A stretch of 64,000 nt of DNA from Citrus sinensis (Eukaryota; Streptophyta; Magnoliopsida; Sapindales; Rutaceae), in NCBI RefSeq assembly GCF_022201045.2, contig NC_068560.1, positions 37,287,001 to 37,351,000 of the forward strand. Direction: 5' to 3'. This document shows positions 63,505 to 64,000 of the stretch, piece after piece. Numbering within the stretch: position 1 is the stretch's first letter; each line of letters starts with the position of its first letter. The notes beneath the pieces are model-generated. The model was given only the letters and a program-made list of their open reading frames with translations. It searched no databases and was not told the origin of the DNA. The translations under genes were made by a program, and so were the position numbers.

Positions 63505-64000
63505 TTGTAATCTGTGTCTTATCTGCATGCTTGGGATCATTGTGGATGGCCAACTTTGGAAACTTACATTCTAGGGGGAAGAAAATGTGAAACTTTTTTA
63601 TATCTTATATTTGCAACTAGCATATGTTTTTGCCACATTATAAGCATCTAGAATTTCAGGTTAAAGTGGTTGGTTATGCTCAAGTTGTGGTTCTTGTCAA
63701 TGATTTGGTTTTGTTTATTTCTTTTTAGAAGCGTAGTTCTGGTTTGCAAGCTGGTGCAGATAATCAGAGACTTACTGAAACAATTTAAATAACTGGCAAG
63801 GCAAGAAGATACGCAATAAGATTAGAGTGGCAAACCTCACAACCCCCCCCCCCCCCCCCCCCCCCTCCCCCCTTTCCCTGGGTGCATACTGTTGTCGAAT
63901 TGTGTATCTTGTTTTCTGATCATTTTAAGTTGGTTTGGTTTTGCTTGCAATCACGAATGAAAAGATGCAGTACATTGCCAGATCTTTATATTGGGTACGC
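63505..64000. other. mL53 3' flank
   Basis: Likely 3' UTR and downstream DNA, possibly with a further UTR exon. It contains the C-run below and no other gene. Confidence 0.4.
63843..63872 (+). repeat. Poly-C tract
   Basis: About 23 consecutive C, one T, then about six more C. This is unusual in an AT-rich plant spacer. The exact length is likely unreliable. Confidence 0.9.

Overview
This is a flowering-plant nuclear window, most likely a eudicot. Genes are interrupted by many GT-AG introns, the spacers are AT-rich, and telo-box and site II promoter motifs, plant-only gene families (BPC, group I bZIP, IQD, CYP71-clan P450) and many plant MITEs are present. A woody rosid such as Citrus is possible, but the sequence alone does not prove a species.

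Layout. 1-4.3 kb: gene-free spacer. 4.35-5.23 kb (-): histone H3.3. 6.06-7.61 kb: two Tourist/Harbinger-type MITEs abutting on one shared TAA. 7.8-9.5 kb (+): small four-helix DMT/TMEM42-like protein. 10.5-13.0 kb (+): BASIC PENTACYSTEINE factor of the BPC4/5/6 class. 13.9-15.05 kb: a tiny telo-box ORF on +, and on - an intergenic cluster of box C/D snoRNAs with its own site II / TATA / telo-box promoter. 16.0-18.3 kb (+): group I bZIP (bZIP29/30 type). 18.6-24 kb: repeat field with a tandem repeat, a SINE, a hAT element, and a 1.5-kb tandem duplication that cuts a MITE. 25.4-31.2 kb (+): RCC2-like propeller protein with an acidic/AT-hook tail. 32.6-33.0 kb: MITE. 33.9-35.7 kb (-): CYP71/83-type cytochrome P450, with a deleted P450 relic at 36.8-37.2 kb. 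36.0-36.5 and 42.6-43.4 kb: decayed copia-type fossils. 37.4-38.3 kb: GC-ended hAT element. 38-47 kb: mostly gene-free. 47.5-52.5 kb (+): IQD32-type calmodulin-binding protein. 57.0-61.3 kb (+): C3H6-type CCCH zinc finger protein. 62.05-63.5 kb (+): mitochondrial ribosomal protein mL53.

Gene order matters. BPC next to group I bZIP recalls the Arabidopsis BPC4-bZIP30 and BPC5-bZIP29 neighbours. RCC1-family, IQD32 and C3H6 in a row recall Arabidopsis At1g19880-At1g19860. Both are from memory, so the window looks like joined conserved gene blocks. Many genes act in the nucleus (H3.3, BPC, bZIP, RCC2-like, C3H6), and two loci serve ribosomes (the snoRNA cluster for cytosolic rRNA, mL53 for mitochondria).

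The most interesting find is the snoRNA cluster at 14.1-15.05 kb. It holds four candidates. Two carry the same guide against the conserved 25S rRNA segment ACAGGGAUAACUG, and one has a guide against 18S rRNA ACCGUCCUAGU.
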